Shown here: in pieces, positions 1 to 12,522 of the stretch
Layout: each line of letters opens with the position of its first letter
Numbering within the stretch: the first letter of the stretch is position 1
Notes under the pieces: generated by a model
Told to the model about the DNA's origin: nothing
Databases searched by the model: none
Seen by the model: the letters and a program-made list of their open reading frames with translations, nothing else
From: Utricularia gibba
Lineage: Eukaryota; Streptophyta; Magnoliopsida; Lamiales; Lentibulariaceae
Assembly: GCA_002189035.1 (NCBI GenBank)
Contig: NEEC01000167.1
Coordinates: 1 to 38,747 of the forward strand
Direction of reading: 5' to 3'
DNA length: 38,747 nt
Position numbers and translations under genes: made by a program

Positions 1-66
1 CTTTTTCCGGTTCCAAGTGCCCCCCAAGACCGCCTCCTCATGTATAAAGTATGTTGTTAAAAAAAT
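1..66 (+). repeat. Partial B monomer (3' end)
   Basis: The window opens inside a B tail (CTTTTTCCGGTTCCAAGTGC, then the CCGCC and TATAAAG stretch) that runs into the first A monomer. The tail carries the a1-type markers CCTCCTCATG and TATAAAGTATG. The array therefore continues to the left of the window. Confidence 0.9.
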
Positions 67-3000
67 CATGTGGGGTGCACGTGACATCATAATTTAAACA
101 AATGCATCATTTTTTTTAATCGATTTGCATCCAGTTGACCTCATGAGCCATACAGAATCGGGGTCAAGGACCAAGTTCCCAGCGAGACTGGCCGCCACAA
201 AACGAGAAGCGGTTCCTTGAAAAACCATGTAGGCAGCCCCGAAAACCGAACGATAATAAATACATCACTTTATTTGCCGGACTACAACTACTCGGGCAAG
301 CCAAACTTACCTTTGTCCGTTCCAGGTGCACCCAAAGACCGCCTGCTCAAGTATAAAGTAAGTTGTTGAAAAAATCATGTGGGGTGCACGTGATATCGCA
401 ATTTAAACAAATGCAACATTGTATTCATCGATTTGCATCCTTTTGTCCTCATGAGCCATAAAGAATCGCGGGCCCGGACCAAGTTCCTAGCGAGACTGGC
501 CGCCACAAAACGAGAAGCTGTTCCTTGAAAAACCATGTAGGCAACACCGAAAACCGAACGTTAATAAATACATCACTTTCTTTGCCGGGCTACAACTTAC
601 TTTGGGCCAAGGCCTAAGCTGACTTTTTCCGGTTCCAAGTGCCCCAAGACCGCCTCCTCATGTATAAAGTATGTTGTTAAAAAAAATCATGTGGGGTGCA
701 CGTGACATCGTAATTTAAACAAATGCATCATTTTTTTTAATCGATTTGCATCCAGTTGACCTCATGAGCCATACAGAATCGGGGTCAAGGACCAAGTTCC
801 CAGCGAGACTGGCCGCCACAAAACGAGAAGCGGTTCCTTGAAAAACCATGTAGGCAGCCCCGAAAACCGAACGATAATAAATACATCACTTTATTTGCCG
901 GACTACAACTACTTTCGGCCAAGCCTAAGCTTCTTTTTCCGGTTCCAGTGCCCCAAGACCGCCTCCTCAAGTATAAAGTAAGTTGTTGAAAAAATCATGT
1001 GGGGTGCACGTGATATCGCAATTTAAACAAATGCAACATTGTCATCGATTTGCATCCTTTTGTCCTCATGAGCCATAAAGAATCGCGGGCCCGGACCAAG
1101 TTCCTAGCGAGACTGGCCGCCACAAAACGAGAAGCTGTTCCTTGAAAAACCATGTAGGCAACACCGAAAACCGAACGTTAATAAATACATCACTTTCTTT
1201 GCCGGGCTACAACTTACTTTGGGCCAAGGCCTAAGCTGATTTTTTTCCGGTTCCAAGTGCCCCAAAGACCGCCTCTCAAGTATAAAGTAAGTTGTTGAAA
1301 AAATCATGTGGGGTGCACGTGACATCATAATTTAAACAAATGCATCATTTTTTTTAATCGATTTGCATCCAGTTGACCTCATGAGCCATACAGAATCGGG
1401 GTCAAGGACCAAGTTCCCAGCGAGACTGGCCGCCACAAAACGAGAAGCGGTTCCTTGAAAAACCATGTAGGCAGCCCCCGAAAACCGAACGATAATAAAT
1501 ACATCACTTTATTTGCCGGACTACAACTAACTTCGGGCAAGCCAAACCTTACTTTGTCCGTTCCAGTGCCCCCAAGACCGCCTCCTCAAGTATAAAGTAA
1601 GTTGTTGAAAAAATCATGTGGGGTGCACGTGATATCGCAATTTAAACAAATGCAACATTGTATTCATCGATTTGCATCCTTTTGTCCTCATGAGCCATAA
1701 AGAATCGCGGGCCCGGACCAAGTTCCTAGCGAGACTGGCCGCCACAAAACGAGAAGCTGTTCCTTGAAAAACCATGTAGGCAACACCGAAAACCGAACGT
1801 TAATAAATACATCACTTTCTTTGCCGGGCTACAACTTACTTTGGGCCAAGGCCTAAGCTGACTTTTTCCGGTTCCAAGTGCCCCAAAGACCGCCTCTCAT
1901 GTATAAAGTAAGTTGTTAAAAAAATCATGTGGGGTGCACGTGACATCGTAATTTAAACAAATGGATCATTTTTTTTAATCGATTTGCATCCAGTTGACCT
2001 CATGAGCCATACAGAATCGGGGTCAAGGACCAAGTTCCCAGCGAGACTGGCCGCCACAAAACGAGAAGCGGTTCCTTGAAAAACCATGTAGGCAGCCCCC
2101 GAAAACCGAACGATAATAAATACATCACTTTATTTGCCGGACTACAACTAACTTTGGGCAAGCCAAACTTACTTTTTCCGTTCCAGTGCACCCAAAGACC
2201 GCCTGCTCAAGTATAAAGTAAGTTGTTGAAAAAATCATGTGGGGTGCACGTGATATCGCAATTTAAAAAATGCAACATTGTATTCATCGATTTGCATCCT
2301 TTGTCCTCATGAGCCATAAAGAATCGCGGGCCCGGACCAAGTTCCTAGCGAGACTGGCCGCCACAAAACGAGAAGCTGTTCCTTGAAAAACCATGTAGGC
2401 AACACCGAAAACCGAACGTTAATAAATACATCACTTTCTTTGCCGGGCTACAACTTACTTTGGGCCAAGGCCTAAGCTGACTTTTTCCGGTTCCAAGTGC
2501 CCCCAAGACCGCCTCCTCATGTATAAAGTATGTTGTTAAAAAAAATCATGTGGGGTGCACGTGACATCGTAATTTAAACAAATGCATCATTTTTTTTAAT
2601 CGATTTGCATCCAGTTGACCTCATGAGCCATACAGAATCGGGGTCAAGGACCAAGTTCCCAGCGAGACTGGCCGCCACAAAACGAGAAGCGGTTCCTTGA
2701 AAAACCATGTAGGCAGCCCCCGAAAACCGAACGATAATAAATACATCACTTTATTTGCCGGACTACAACTAACTCTCGGTGCAAGCCAAACCTTACTTTG
2801 TCCCGTTCCAGGTGCACCCAAAGACCGCCTGCTCAAGTATAAAGTAAGTTGTTGAAAAAATCATGTGGGGTGCACGTGATATCGCAATTTAAACAAATGC
2901 AACATTGTATTCATCGATTTGCATCCTTTTGTCCTCATGAGCCATAAAGAATCGCGGGCCCGGACCAAGTTCCTAGCGAGACTGGCCGCCACAAAACGAG

Positions 3001-5648
3001 AAGCTGTTCCTTGAAAAACCATGTAGGCAACACCGAAAACCGAACGTTAATAAATACATCACTTTCTTTGCCGGGCTACAACTTACTTTGGGCCAAGGCC
3101 TAAGCTGACCTTTTTCCGGTTCCAAGTGCCCCCCAAGACCGCCTCCTCATGTATAAAGTATGTTGTTAAAAAAATCATGTGGGGTGCACGTGACATCGTA
3201 ATTTAAACAAATGCATCATTTTTTTTAATCGATTTGCATCCAGTTGACCTCATGAGCCATACAGAATCGGGGTCAAGGACCAAGTTCCCAGCGAGACTGG
3301 CCGCCACAAAACGAGAAGCGGTTCCTTGAAAAACCATGTAGGCAGCCCCCGAAAACCGAACGATAATAAATACATCACTTTATTTGCCGGACTACAACTA
3401 ACTCTCGGGCAAGCCAAACCTTACCTTTGTCCGTTCCAGGTGCCCCAAAGACCGCCTCTCAAGTATAAAGTAAGTTGTTGAAAAAATCATGTGGGGTGCA
3501 CGTGATATCGCAATTTAAACAAATGCAACATTGTATTCATCGATTTGCATCCTTTTGTCCTCATGAGCCATAAAGAATCGCGGGCCCGGACCAAGTTCCT
3601 AGCGAGACTGGCCGCCACAAAACGAGAAGCTGTTCCTTGAAAAACCATGTAGGCAACACCGAAAACCGAACGTTAATAAATACATCACTTTCTTTGCCGG
3701 GCTACAACTTACTTTGGGCCAAGGCCTAAGCTGACTTTTTCCGGTTCCAAGTGCACCCAAAGACCGCCTCTCAAGTATAAAGTAAGTTGTTAAAAAATCA
3801 TGTGGGGTGCACGTGACATCATAATTTAAACAAATGCATCATTTTTTTTAATCGATTTGCATCCAGTTGACCTCATGAGCCATACAGAATCGGGGTCAAG
3901 GACCAAGTTCCCAGCGAGACTGGCCGCCAAAAACGAGAAGCGGTTCCTTGAAAAACCATGTAGGCAGCCCCCGAAAACCGAACGATAATAAATACATCAC
4001 TTTATTTGCCGGACTACAACTACTTTGGGCAAGCCTAAGCCTTTTTCCGTTCCAGTGCCCCCAAAGACCGCCTCCTCAAGTATAAAGTAAGTTGTTGAAA
4101 AAATCATGTGGGGTGCACGTGATATCGCAATTTAAACAAATGCAACATTGTATTCATCGATTTGCATCCTTTTGTCCTCATGAGCCATAAAGAATCGCGG
4201 GCCCGGACCAAGTTCCTAGCGAGACTGGCCGCCACAAAACGAGAAGCTGTTCCTTGAAAAACCATGTAGGCAACACGGAAAACCGAACGTTAATAAATAC
4301 ATCACTTTCTTTGCCGGGCTACAACTTACTTTGGGCCAAGGCCTAAGCTGATCTTTTTCCGGTTCCAAGTGCACCCAAGACCGCCTCTCAAGTATAAAGT
4401 AAGTTGTTGAAAAAATCATGTGGGGTGCACGTGACATCATAATTTAAACAAATGGATCATTTTTTTTAATCGATTTGCATCCAGTTGACCTCATGAGCCA
4501 TACAGAATCGGGGTCAAGGACCAAGTTCCCAGCGAGACTGGCCGCCACAAAACGAGAAGCGGTTCCTTGAAAAACCATGTAGGCAGCCCCCGAAAACCGA
4601 ACGATAATAAATACATCACTTTATTTGCCGGACTACAACTCAAGCCAAACTTACTTTTTCCGTTCCAGTGCACCCAAGACCGCCCTCAGTATAAAGTAAG
4701 TTGTTGAAAAAATCATGTGGGGTGCACGTGATATCGCAATTTAAACAAATGCAACATTGTATTCATCGATTTGCATCCTTTTGTCCTCATGAGCCATAAA
4801 GAATCGCGGGCCCGGACCAAGTTCCTAGCGAGACTGGCCGCCACAAAAAAGAAGCTGTTCCTTGAAAAACCATGTAGGCAACACCGAAAACCGAACGTTA
4901 ATAAATACATCACTTTCTTTGCCGGGCTACAACTTACTTTGGGCCAAGGCCTAAGCTGACCTTTTTCCGGTTCCAAGTGCCCCCAAGACCGCCTCCTCAT
5001 GTATAAAGTAAGTTGTTAAAAAATCATGTGGGGTGCACGTGACATCGTAATTTAAACAAATGCATCATTTTTTTTAATCGATTTGCATCCAGTTGACCTC
5101 ATGAGCCATACAGAATCGGGGTCAAGGACCAAGTTCCCAGCGAGACTGGCCGCCACAAAACGAGAAGCGGTTCCTTGAAAAACCATGTAGGCAGCCCCCG
5201 AAAACCGAACGATAATAAATACATCACTTTATTTGCCGGACTACAACTAACTCTCGGCAAGCCAAACCTTACCTTTGTCCCGTTCCAGGTGCACCCAAAG
5301 ACCGCCTGCTCAAGTATAAAGTAAGTTGTTGAAAAAATCATGTGGGGTGCACGTGATATCGCAATTTAAACAAATGCAACATTGTATTCATCGATTTGCA
5401 TCCTTTTGTCCTCATGAGCCATAAAGAATCGCGGCCGGACCAAGTTCCTAGCGAGACTGGCCGCCACAAAACGAGAAGCTGTTCCTTGAAAAACCATGTA
5501 GGCAACACCGAAAACCGAACGTTAATAAATACATCACTTTCTTTGCCGGGCTACAACTTACTTTGGGCCAAGGCCTAAGCTGACTTTTTCCGGTTCCAAG
5601 TGCCCCAAAGACCGCCTTCTCAAGTATAAAGTAAGTTGTTGAAAAAAT
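67..5648 (+). repeat. Regular A-B block, left arm
   Basis: Eighteen monomers in strict A-B order. A starts: 67, 688, 1305, 1926, 2547, 3176, 3799, 4417, 5025. B starts: 376, 996, 1615, 2236, 2862, 3488, 4105, 4714, 5339. Monomer lengths are 297-315. A haplotypes are mixed. Markers CATCGTAAT plus AAATGCATC (a1) occur at 688, 2547, 3176 and 5025. CATCATAAT plus AAATGCATC (a2) occurs at 67, 1305 and 3799. CATCATAAT plus AAATGGATC (a3) occurs at 4417. The copy at 1926 is a recombinant, CATCGTAAT with AAATGGATC. The A tails at about 900-955 and 4018-4065 carry B-like sequence (AAGCCTAAGC followed by TTTTTCCG). The A at 4417 is shortened to 297 bp by deletions in its tail near 4640. Confidence 0.93.
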
Positions 5649-5946
5649 CATGTGGGGTGCACGTGACATCATAATTTAAACAAATGCATCATTTTTTTTA
5701 ATCGATTTGCATCCAGTTGACCTCATGAGCCATACAGAATCGGGGTCAAGGACCAAGTTCCGCGAGACTGGCCGCCACAAAACGAGAAGCGGTTCCTTGA
5801 AAAACATGTAGGCAGCCCCCGAAAACCGAACGATAATAAATACATCACTTTATTTGCCGGACTACAACTTACTTTGTAAGCTTTTTTCCGGTTCCAAGTG
5901 CCCCCAAGACCGCCTCCTCATGTATAAAGTAAGTTGTTGAAAAAAT
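5649..5946 (+). repeat. A/B hybrid monomer causing an A-A phase break
   Basis: This 298-bp unit begins as a2-type A (CACGTGACATCATAAT, GAAGCGGTTCC). After about 5868 it switches to B tail sequence (ACTTACTTTGTAAGC, TTTTTTCCGGTTCCAAGTGC). The next unit at 5947 is again A (CACGTGACATCGTAAT), so one B body is missing and the A-B alternation is broken. The simplest reading is an unequal exchange or deletion between an A and a neighbouring B at the shared GACTACAACT / GGCTACAACT segment. Confidence 0.88.
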
Positions 5947-8900
5947 CATGTGGGGTGCACGTGACATCGTAATTTAAACAAATGCATCATTTTTTTAATC
6001 GATTTGCATCCAGTTGACCTCATGAGCCATACAGAATCGGGGTCAAGGACCAAGTTCCCAGCGAGACTGGCCGCCACAAAACGAGAAGCGGTTCCTTGAA
6101 AAACCATGTAGGCAGCCCCCGAAAACCGAACGATAATAAATACATCACTTTAACTACAACTAAAAGCCAAACCTTTTCCCGTTCCAGTGCACCCAAAGAC
6201 CGCCTCTCAAGTATAAAGTAAGTTGTTGAAAAAATCATGTGGGGTGCACGTGATATCGCAATTTAAACAAATGCAACATTGTATTCATCGATTTGCATCC
6301 TTTTGTCCTCATGAGCCATAAAGAATCGCGGCCCGGACCAAGTTCCTAGCGAGACTGGCCGCCACAAAACGAGAAGCTGTTCCTTGAAAAACCATGTAGG
6401 CAACACCGAAAACCGAACGTTAATAAATACATCACTTTCTTTGCCGGGCTACAACTTACTTTGGGCCAAGGCCTAAGCTGACCTTTTTCCGGTTCCAAGT
6501 GCCCCCCAAGACCGCCTCCTCATGTATAAAGTAAGTTGTTAAAAAAAATCATGTGGGGTGCACGTGACATCGTAATTTAAACAAATGCATCATTTTTTTT
6601 AATCGATTTGCATCCAGTTGACCTCATGAGCCATACAGAATCGGGGTCAAGGACCAAGTTCCCAGCGAGACTGGCCGCCACAAAACGAGAAGCGGTTCCT
6701 TGAAAAACCATGTAGGCAGCCCCCGAAAACCGAACGATAATAATACATCACTTTATTTGCCGGACTACAACTAACTCTCGGGCAAGCCAAACCTTACCTT
6801 TGTCCCGTTCCAGGTGCACCCAAAGACCGCCTCTCAAGTATAAAGTAAGTTGTTGAAAAAATCATGTGGGTGCACGTGATATCGCAATTTAAACAAATGC
6901 AACATTGTATTCATCGATTTGCATCCTTTTGTCCTCATGAGCCATAAAGAATCGCGGGCCCGGACCAAGTTCCTAGCGAGACTGGCCGCCACAAAACGAG
7001 AAGCTGTTCCTTGAAAAACCATGTAGGCAACACCGAAAACCGAACGTTAATAAATACATCACTTTCTTTGCCGGGCTACAACTTACTTTGGGCCAAGGCC
7101 TAAGCTGATCTTTTTCCGGTTCCAAGTGCACCCAAAGACCGCCTTCTCAAGTATAAAGTAAGTTGTTGAAAAAATCATGTGGGGTGCACGTGACATCATA
7201 ATTTAAACAAATGATCATTTTTTTTAATCGATTTGCATCCAGTTGACCTCATGAGCCATACAGAATCGGGGTCAAGGACCAAGTTCCCAGCGAGACTGGC
7301 CGCCACAAACGAGAAGCGTTCCTTGAAAAACCATGTAGGCAGCCCCCGAAAACCGAACGATAATAAATACATCACTTTATTTGCCGGACTACAACTTAAC
7401 TTTGGCAAGCCAAACTGACCTTTTTCCGTTCCAGTGCCCCCAAGACCGCCTCTCAAGTATAAAGTAAGTTGTTGAAAAAATCATGTGGGGTGCACGTGAT
7501 ATCGCAATTTAAACAAATGCAACATTGTATTCATCGATTTGCATCCTTTTGTCCTCATGAGCCATAAAGAATCGCGGGCCCGGACCAAGTTCCTAGCGAG
7601 ACTGGCCGCCACAAAACGAGAAGCTGTTCCTTGAAAAACCATGTAGGCAACACCGAAAACCGAACGTTAATAAATACATCACTTTCTTTGCCGGGCTACA
7701 ACTTACTTTGGGCCAAGGCCTAAGCTGATCTTTTTCCGGTTCCAAGTGCACCCAAAGACCGCCTTCTCAAGTATAAAGTAAGTTGTTGAAAAAAATCATG
7801 TGGGGTGCACGTGACATCATAATTTAAACAAATGGATCATTTTTTTTAATCGATTTGCATCCAGTTGACCTCATGAGCCATACAGAATCGGGGTCAAGGA
7901 CCAAGTTCCCAGCGAGACTGGCCGCCACAAAACGAGAAGCGGTTCCTTGAAAAACCATGTAGGCAGCCCCCGAAAACCGAACGATAATAAATACATCACT
8001 TTATTTGCCGGACTACAACTAACTGGGCAAGCCAAACTTTTTCCGTTCCAGTGCACCCAAAGACCGCCTGCTCAAGTATAAAGTAAGTTGTTGAAAAAAT
8101 CATGTGGGGTGCACGTGATATCGCAATTTAAACAAATGCAACATTGTATTCATCGATTTGCATCCTTTTGTCCTCATGAGCCATAAAGAATCGCGGGCCC
8201 GGACCAAGTTCCTAGCGAGACTGGCCGCCACAAAACGAGAAGCTGTTCCTTGAAAAACCATGTAGGCAACACCGAAAACCGAACGTTAATAAATACATCA
8301 CTTTCTTTGCCGGGCTACAACTTACTTTGGGCCAAGGCCTAAGCTGACCTTTTTCCGGTTCCAAGTGCCCCCAAGACCGCCTCCTCATGTATAAAGTATG
8401 TTGTTAAAAAAAATCATGTGGGGTGCACGTGACATCGTAATTTAAACAATGCATCATTTTTTTTAATCGATTTGCATCCAGTTGACCTCATGAGCCATAC
8501 AGAATCGGGGTCAAGGACCAAGTTCCCAGCGAGACTGGCCGCCACAAAACGAGAAGCGGTTCCTTGAAAAACCATGTAGGCAGCCCCCGAAAACCGAACG
8601 ATAATAAATACATCACTTTATTTGCCGGACTACAACTAACTCTCGGTGCAAGCCAAACCTTACCTTTGTCCCGTTCCAGGTGCACCCAAAGACCGCCTGC
8701 TCAAGTATAAAGTAAGTTGTTGAAAAAATCATGTGGGGTGCACGTGATATCGCAATTTAACAAATGCAACATTGTATTCATCGATTTGCATCCTTTTGTC
8801 CTCATGAGCCATAAAGAATCGCGGGCCCGGACCAAGTTCCTAGCGAGACTGGCCGCCACAAAACGAGAAGCTGTTCCTTGAAAAACCATGTAGGCAACAC

Positions 8901-10890
8901 CGAAAACCGAACGTTAATAAATACATCACTTTCTTTGCCGGGCTACAACTTACTTTGGGCCAAGGCCTAAGCTGACCTTTTTCCGGTTCCAAGTGCCCCA
9001 AAGACCGCCTCTCAAGTATAAAGTAAGTTGTTGAAAAAAATCATGTGGGGTGCACGTGACATCATAATTTAAACAAATGCATCATTTTTTTTAATCGATT
9101 TGCATCCAGTTGACCTCATGAGCCATACAGAATCGGGGTCAAGGACCAAGTTCCCAGCGAGACTGGCCGCCACAAAACGAGAAGCGGTTCCTTGAAAAAC
9201 CATGTAGGCAGCCCCCGAAAACCGAACGATAATAAATACATCACTTTATTTGCCGGACTACAACTAACTTCGGTGCAAGCCAAACCTTTTTCCGTTCCAG
9301 TGCACCCCAAGACCGCCTGCTCAAGTATAAAGTAAGTTGTTGAAAAAATCATGTGGGGTGCACGTGATATCGCAATTTAAACAAATGCAACATTGTTTTC
9401 ATCGATTTGCATCCTTTTGTCCTCATGAGCCATAAAGAATCGCGGGCCCGGACCAAGTTCCTAGCGAGACTGGCCGCCACAAAACGAGAAGCTGTTCCTT
9501 GAAAAACCATGTAGGCAACACCGAAAACCGAACGTTAATAAATACATCACTTTCTTTGCCGGGCTACAACTTACTTTGGGCCAAGGCCTAAGCTGATCTT
9601 TTTCCGGTTCCAAGTGCACCCAAAGACCGCCTTCTCAAGTATAAAGTAAGTTGTTGAAAAAATCATGTGGGGTGCACGTGACATCATAATTTAAACAAAT
9701 GGATCATTTTTTTTAATCGATTTGCATCCAGTTGACCTCATGAGCCATACAGAATCGGGGTCAAGGACCAAGTTCCCAGCGAGACTGGCCGCCACAAAAC
9801 GAGAAGCGGTTCCTTGAAAAACCATGTAGGCAGCCCCCGAAAACCGAACGATAATAAATACATCACTTTATTTGCCGGACTACAACTAACTCTCGGCCAA
9901 GCCAAACTTACCTTTGTCCCGTTCCAGGTGCACCCAAAGACCGCCTGCTCAAGTATAAAGTAAGTTGTTGAAAAAATCATGTGGGGTGCACGTGATATCG
10001 CAATTTAAACAAATGCAACATTGTATTCATCGATTTGCATCCTTTTGTCCTCATGAGCCATAAAGAATCGCGGGCCCGGACCAAGTTCCTAGCGAGACTG
10101 GCCGCCACAAAACGAGAAGCTGTTCCTTGAAAAACCATGTAGGCAACACGAAAACCGAACGTTAATAAATACATCACTTTCTTTGCCGGGCTACAACTTA
10201 CTTTGGGCCAAGGCCTAAGCTGACCTTTTTCCGGTTCCAAGTGCCCCCAAGACCGCCTCCTCATGTATAAAGTATGTTGTTGAAAAAATCATGTGGGGTG
10301 CACGTGACATCGTAATTTAAACAAATGCATCATTTTTTTAATCGATTTGCATCCAGTTGACCTCATGAGCCATACAGAATCGGGGTCAAGGACCAAGTTC
10401 CAGCGAGACTGGCCGCCACAAAACGAGAAGCGGTTCCTTGAAAAACCATGTAGGCAGCCCCCGAAAACCGAACGATAATAAATACATCACTTTATTTGCC
10501 GGACTACAACTAGGCAAGCCAAACCTTTTTCCGTTCCAGTGCCCCAAAGACCGCCTCTCAAGTATAAAGTAAGTTGTTGAAAAAATCATGTGGGGTGCAC
10601 GTGAATCGCAATTTAAACAAATGCAACATTTAATCGATTTGCATCCTTTTGTCTCATGAGCCATAAAGAATCGCGGGCCCGGACCAAGTTCCTAGCGAGA
10701 CTGGCCGCCACAAAACGAGAAGCTGTTCCTTGAAAAACCATGTAGGCAACACGAAAACCGAACGTTAATAAATACATCACTTTCTTTGCCGGGCTACAAC
10801 TTACTTTGGGCCAAGGCCTAAGCTGACTTTTTCCGGTTCCAAGTGCCCCAAAGACCGCCTCTCAAGTATAAAGTAAGTTGTTGAAAAAAT
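5947..10890 (+). repeat. Regular A-B block
   Basis: A-B order resumes after the phase break. A starts: 5947, 6550, 7176, 7797, 8415, 9042, 9664, 10290. B starts: 6236, 6863, 7482, 8101, 8730, 9350, 9978, 10587. Haplotype a1 is at 5947, 6550, 8415 and 10290, a2 at 9042, and a3 or a3-like at 7176, 7797 and 9664. The A at 5947 (289 bp) has lost pieces of its tail near 6150-6180. The B at 10587 (304 bp) has lost bases around 10604-10655 (CACGTGAATCGC, AACATTTAATCG, GTCTCATGAG). Confidence 0.92.
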
Positions 10891-11232
10891 CATGTGGGGT
10901 GCACGTGATGCAAATTTAAACAAGCATGCAACCATTTTTTCATGATAATAAATACATCACTTTATTTGCCGGACTACAACTACTTTGTCCTCATGCAAGC
11001 CAAGTACGGGGCCCGCTTTGGACCAAGTTCGTAGCGAGACTGGCCGCCACAAAACGAGAAGCTGTTCCTTGAAAAACCATGTAGGCAACACCGAAAACCG
11101 AACGTTAATAAATACATCACTTTCTTTGCCGGGCTACAACTTACTTTGGGCCAAGGCCTAAGCTGATCTTTTTCCGGTTCCAAGTGCACCCAAAGACCGC
11201 CTCTCAAGTATAAAGTAAGTTGTTGAAAAAAT
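10891..11232 (+). repeat. Collapsed, scrambled A+B chimera (342 bp)
   Basis: The unit starts with an intact CATGTGGGGTGCACGTGA. It continues with aberrant TGCAAATTTAAACAAGCATG, jumps at about 10945 to A second-half sequence (ATAATAAATACATCACTTTA, GCCGGACTACAACT), and then runs through a mixed patch (TTTGTCCTCATGCAAGCCAA, GGGGCCCGCTTTGG). From about 11022 it is normal B body and tail. About one monomer's worth of sequence is missing compared with an intact A-B pair. The short patch order does not match either monomer, so several junctions or consensus errors are involved. Confidence 0.8.
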
Positions 11233-12149
11233 CATGTGGGGTGCACGTGACATCATAATTTAAACAAATGCATCATTTTTTTTAATCGATTTGCATCCAG
11301 TTGACCTCATGAGCCATACAGAATCGGGGTCAAGGACCAAGTTCCCAGCGAGACTGGCCGCACAAAACGAGAAGCGGTTCCTTGAAAAACCATGTAGGCA
11401 GCCCCGAAAACCGAACGATAATAAATACATCACTTTATTTGCCGGACTACAACTTAACTTTGGCAAGCCAAGCTTACCTTTTTCCGTTCCAGTGCCCCCA
11501 AGACCGCCTGCTCAAGTATAAAGTAAGTTGTTGAAAAAATCATGTGGGGTGCACGTGATATCGCAATTTAAACAAATGCAACATTGTATTCATCGATTTG
11601 CATCCTTTTGTCCTCATGAGCCATAAAGAATCGCGGGCCCGGACCAAGTTCCTAGCGAGACTGGCCGCCACAAAACGAGAAGCTGTTCCTTGAAAAACCA
11701 TGTAGGCAACACCGAAAACCGAACGTTAATAAATACATCACTTTCTTTGCCGGGCTACAACTTACTTTGGGCCAAGGCCTAAGTTTCCGATCCAAGTGCA
11801 CCCAAAGACCGCACCCTGACCGTATCAAGTAATAAAGTAAGTTGAAAAAAATCATGTGGGGTGCACGTGACATCATAATTTAAACAAATGGATCATTTTT
11901 TTTAATCGATTTGCATCCAGTTGACCTCATGAGCCATACAGAATCGGGGTCAAGGACCAAGTTCCCAGCGAGACTGGCCGCCACAAAACGAGAAGCGGTT
12001 CCTTGAAAAACCATGTAGGCAGCCCCCGAAAACCGAACGATAATAAATACATCACTTTATTTGCCGGACTACAACTACTAAGCCAAACCTTTTTCCGTCA
12101 GTGCACCCAAGACCGCCTGCTCAAGTATAAAGTAAGTTGTTGAAAAAAT
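11233..12149 (+). repeat. Three near-regular monomers A-B-A
   Basis: Units A 11233 (a2), B 11541 and A 11853 (a3). The B tail at about 11783-11850 is altered. The usual GCTGATCTTTTTCCGG is cut to TTTCCGATCC, and a short extra patch (GCACCCTGACCGTATC) precedes an irregular TAATAAAGTAAGTTG. The A at 11853 has a shortened tail (ACTACTAAGCCAAACC). Confidence 0.88.
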
Positions 12150-12522
12150 CATGTGGGGTGCACGTGATATCGCAATTTAAACAAATGCAACATTTAATCG
12201 ATTTGCATCCTTTTGTCCTCATGAGCCATAAAGAATCGTGCGGACCCAAAGACCCTTGCCTGCTGTACGCCAAGTAAAACGAAAGCATGTGGGGTGCACG
12301 TGATAAAAACGCATCATTTAAACAAATGCAACAGAAAACCGATTTAATAAATACATCACTTTCTTTGCCTTTGTCCTGCTACAACTTACTTTGGGCCAAG
12401 CCCGGACCAAGTTCCTAGCGAGACTGGCCGCCACAAAACGAGAAGCTGTTCCTTGAAAACCACCATTCCAAGTGCGACCCAAAGACCGCCTCCTCATGTA
12501 TAAAGTATGTTGTTGAAAAAAT
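12150..12522 (+). repeat. Scrambled B monomer(s) in two short units (136 and 237 bp)
   Basis: A B unit begins normally at 12150 but breaks at about 12238 (AATCGTGCGGACCCAAAGAC). A second CATGTGGGGTGCACGTGATA begins at 12286, only 136 bp later. That second unit has TAAAAACGCATCATTTAAAC, then jumps to second-half sequence (ATAAATACATCACTTTC, TACAACTTACTTTGGGCC) and back to first-half sequence (CCCGGACCAAGTTCCTAGCG). The expected order of these blocks is reversed here. It ends with CTTGAAAACCACCATTCC before a normal tail. The pieces are all recognisable B or A segments in a non-canonical order. Confidence 0.8.
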
